In this document: positions 13,508-13,873 of the stretch, one piece after another
Layout: each line of letters opens with the position of its first letter
How positions within the stretch are numbered: position 1 is the stretch's first letter
Assembly: GCA_003448685.1 (NCBI GenBank)
Contig: DLXW01000252.1
Span: forward strand, 38,200-52,072
Source of the DNA: Cyanothece sp. UBA12306
GTDB taxonomy: Bacteria > Cyanobacteriota > Cyanobacteriia > Cyanobacteriales > Microcystaceae
Length of the DNA stretch: 13,873 bases
Direction: 5' to 3'
The notes under the pieces: generated by a model
The model's database searches: none
Told to the model about the DNA's origin: nothing
Seen by the model: only the letters and a program-made list of their open reading frames with translations
Position numbers and translations under genes: made by a program

Positions 13508-13873
13508 ATGACAACATTGATTACTCCAACTCAGCAAAAAACCTCCCCACAACTTGACTCAGAGGTTCGTTTGCGAGATATTCTCAAAACTCTACCACCA
13601 GAAGTGTTTGTGAAAAATGCCGGTAAAGCTTGGTTCAAGGTCGGGTTTAGCATTTTTATGGTAGGTTTAGGCTATGTAGCCTTAGCTGTTGCTCCCTGGT
13701 ATTTACTTCCTTTACTCTGGATTTTTACAGGAACTGCTTTAACAGGGTTTTTTGTAATTGGTCATGATTGTGGCCATCGTTCTTTCTCTAATCGTACCTG
13801 GGTTAATGATTTAGTCGGACATTCACTATTTTTACCGATTATTTATCCTTTTCATAGTTGGCGTATTCTTCTT
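13508..13873 (+). CDS. desA: Acyl-lipid delta-12 fatty acid desaturase, 5' part (runs off the window)
   Basis: The first 122 codons are present and the frame is open to the window edge; the full protein is normally about 350 residues. The N-terminal VRLRDILKTLPPEVFVKN and the hydrophobic region 46-84, holding the first transmembrane helices, are typical of DesA. The first histidine box HDCGH (86-90), which helps bind the di-iron centre, follows, and FHSWRI (115-120) leads into the second box beyond the edge. DesA inserts the delta-12 double bond into oleoyl groups of membrane glycerolipids, using ferredoxin, and is often cold-induced in cyanobacteria. I use the ATG at 13508, which gives MTTLITPTQQ. 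The clear DesA-like N-terminus favours delta-12 over other desaturases, but the missing C-terminus leaves some doubt. Confidence 0.88.
   Translation, partial: MTTLITPTQQKTSPQLDSEVRLRDILKTLPPEVFVKNAGKAWFKVGFSIFMVGLGYVALAVAPWYLLPLLWIFTGTALTGFFVIGHDCGHRSFSNRTWVNDLVGHSLFLPIIYPFHSWRILL

Overview
The window looks like chromosomal DNA from a low-G+C unicellular cyanobacterium, with the Crocosphaera/Cyanothece group as the best guess. Pointers are three intact HIP1 octamers (GCGATCGC), a CURT1/CAAD thylakoid-membrane protein, a DesA-type acyl-lipid desaturase, a PEP-CTERM tail, and the double-domain pterin synthase and M61-PDZ peptidase often seen in cyanobacteria. No rRNA, tRNA, CRISPR array or complete insertion sequence was found.

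The left third (1-3100) is largely a gene graveyard. A PEP-CTERM surface-protein gene is reduced to a signal peptide and a C-terminal tail in different frames. Next comes the remains of an alpha-glucoside/glucosylglycerol-type ABC importer operon. Its ATPase gene (895-2016) is intact. The solute-binding-protein gene has lost its 5' end, carries a 74-bp insertion, has a TGA where a Trp codon is expected, and is cut off. The last permease gene survives only as two short pieces in different frames. Between the binding-protein and permease remnants lies an antisense piece of what looks like a B12/radical-SAM protein gene, visibly richer in G+C.

From 3148 to 7087 the genes are intact: a minus-strand curT-like gene with a convincing intrinsic terminator, a minus-strand tandem 6-pyruvoyl/6-carboxy-tetrahydropterin synthase whose two halves differ in one catalytic residue, and a plus-strand ABC exporter followed 12 bp later by a DUF29 gene. 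From 7164 a strong sigma70-like promoter, whose -10 lies in a perfect palindrome, drives a GT-A-like glycosyltransferase gene followed by a sulfotransferase gene. This pair could build a sulfated glycan.

From 9181 onward there is a split inverted repeat and a truncated secreted BNR/Ycf48-like gene without an ATG, then minus-strand ilvE with its own promoter. A tightly spaced crp-like regulator/M61 peptidase pair follows, then a 421-bp intergenic region and the 5' part of desA, which runs off the window.

I see no clearly new multi-gene system. The most useful leads are the orphan ATPase beside a dead importer, the glycosyltransferase-sulfotransferase pair with its palindromic promoter, and the asymmetric double pterin synthase.
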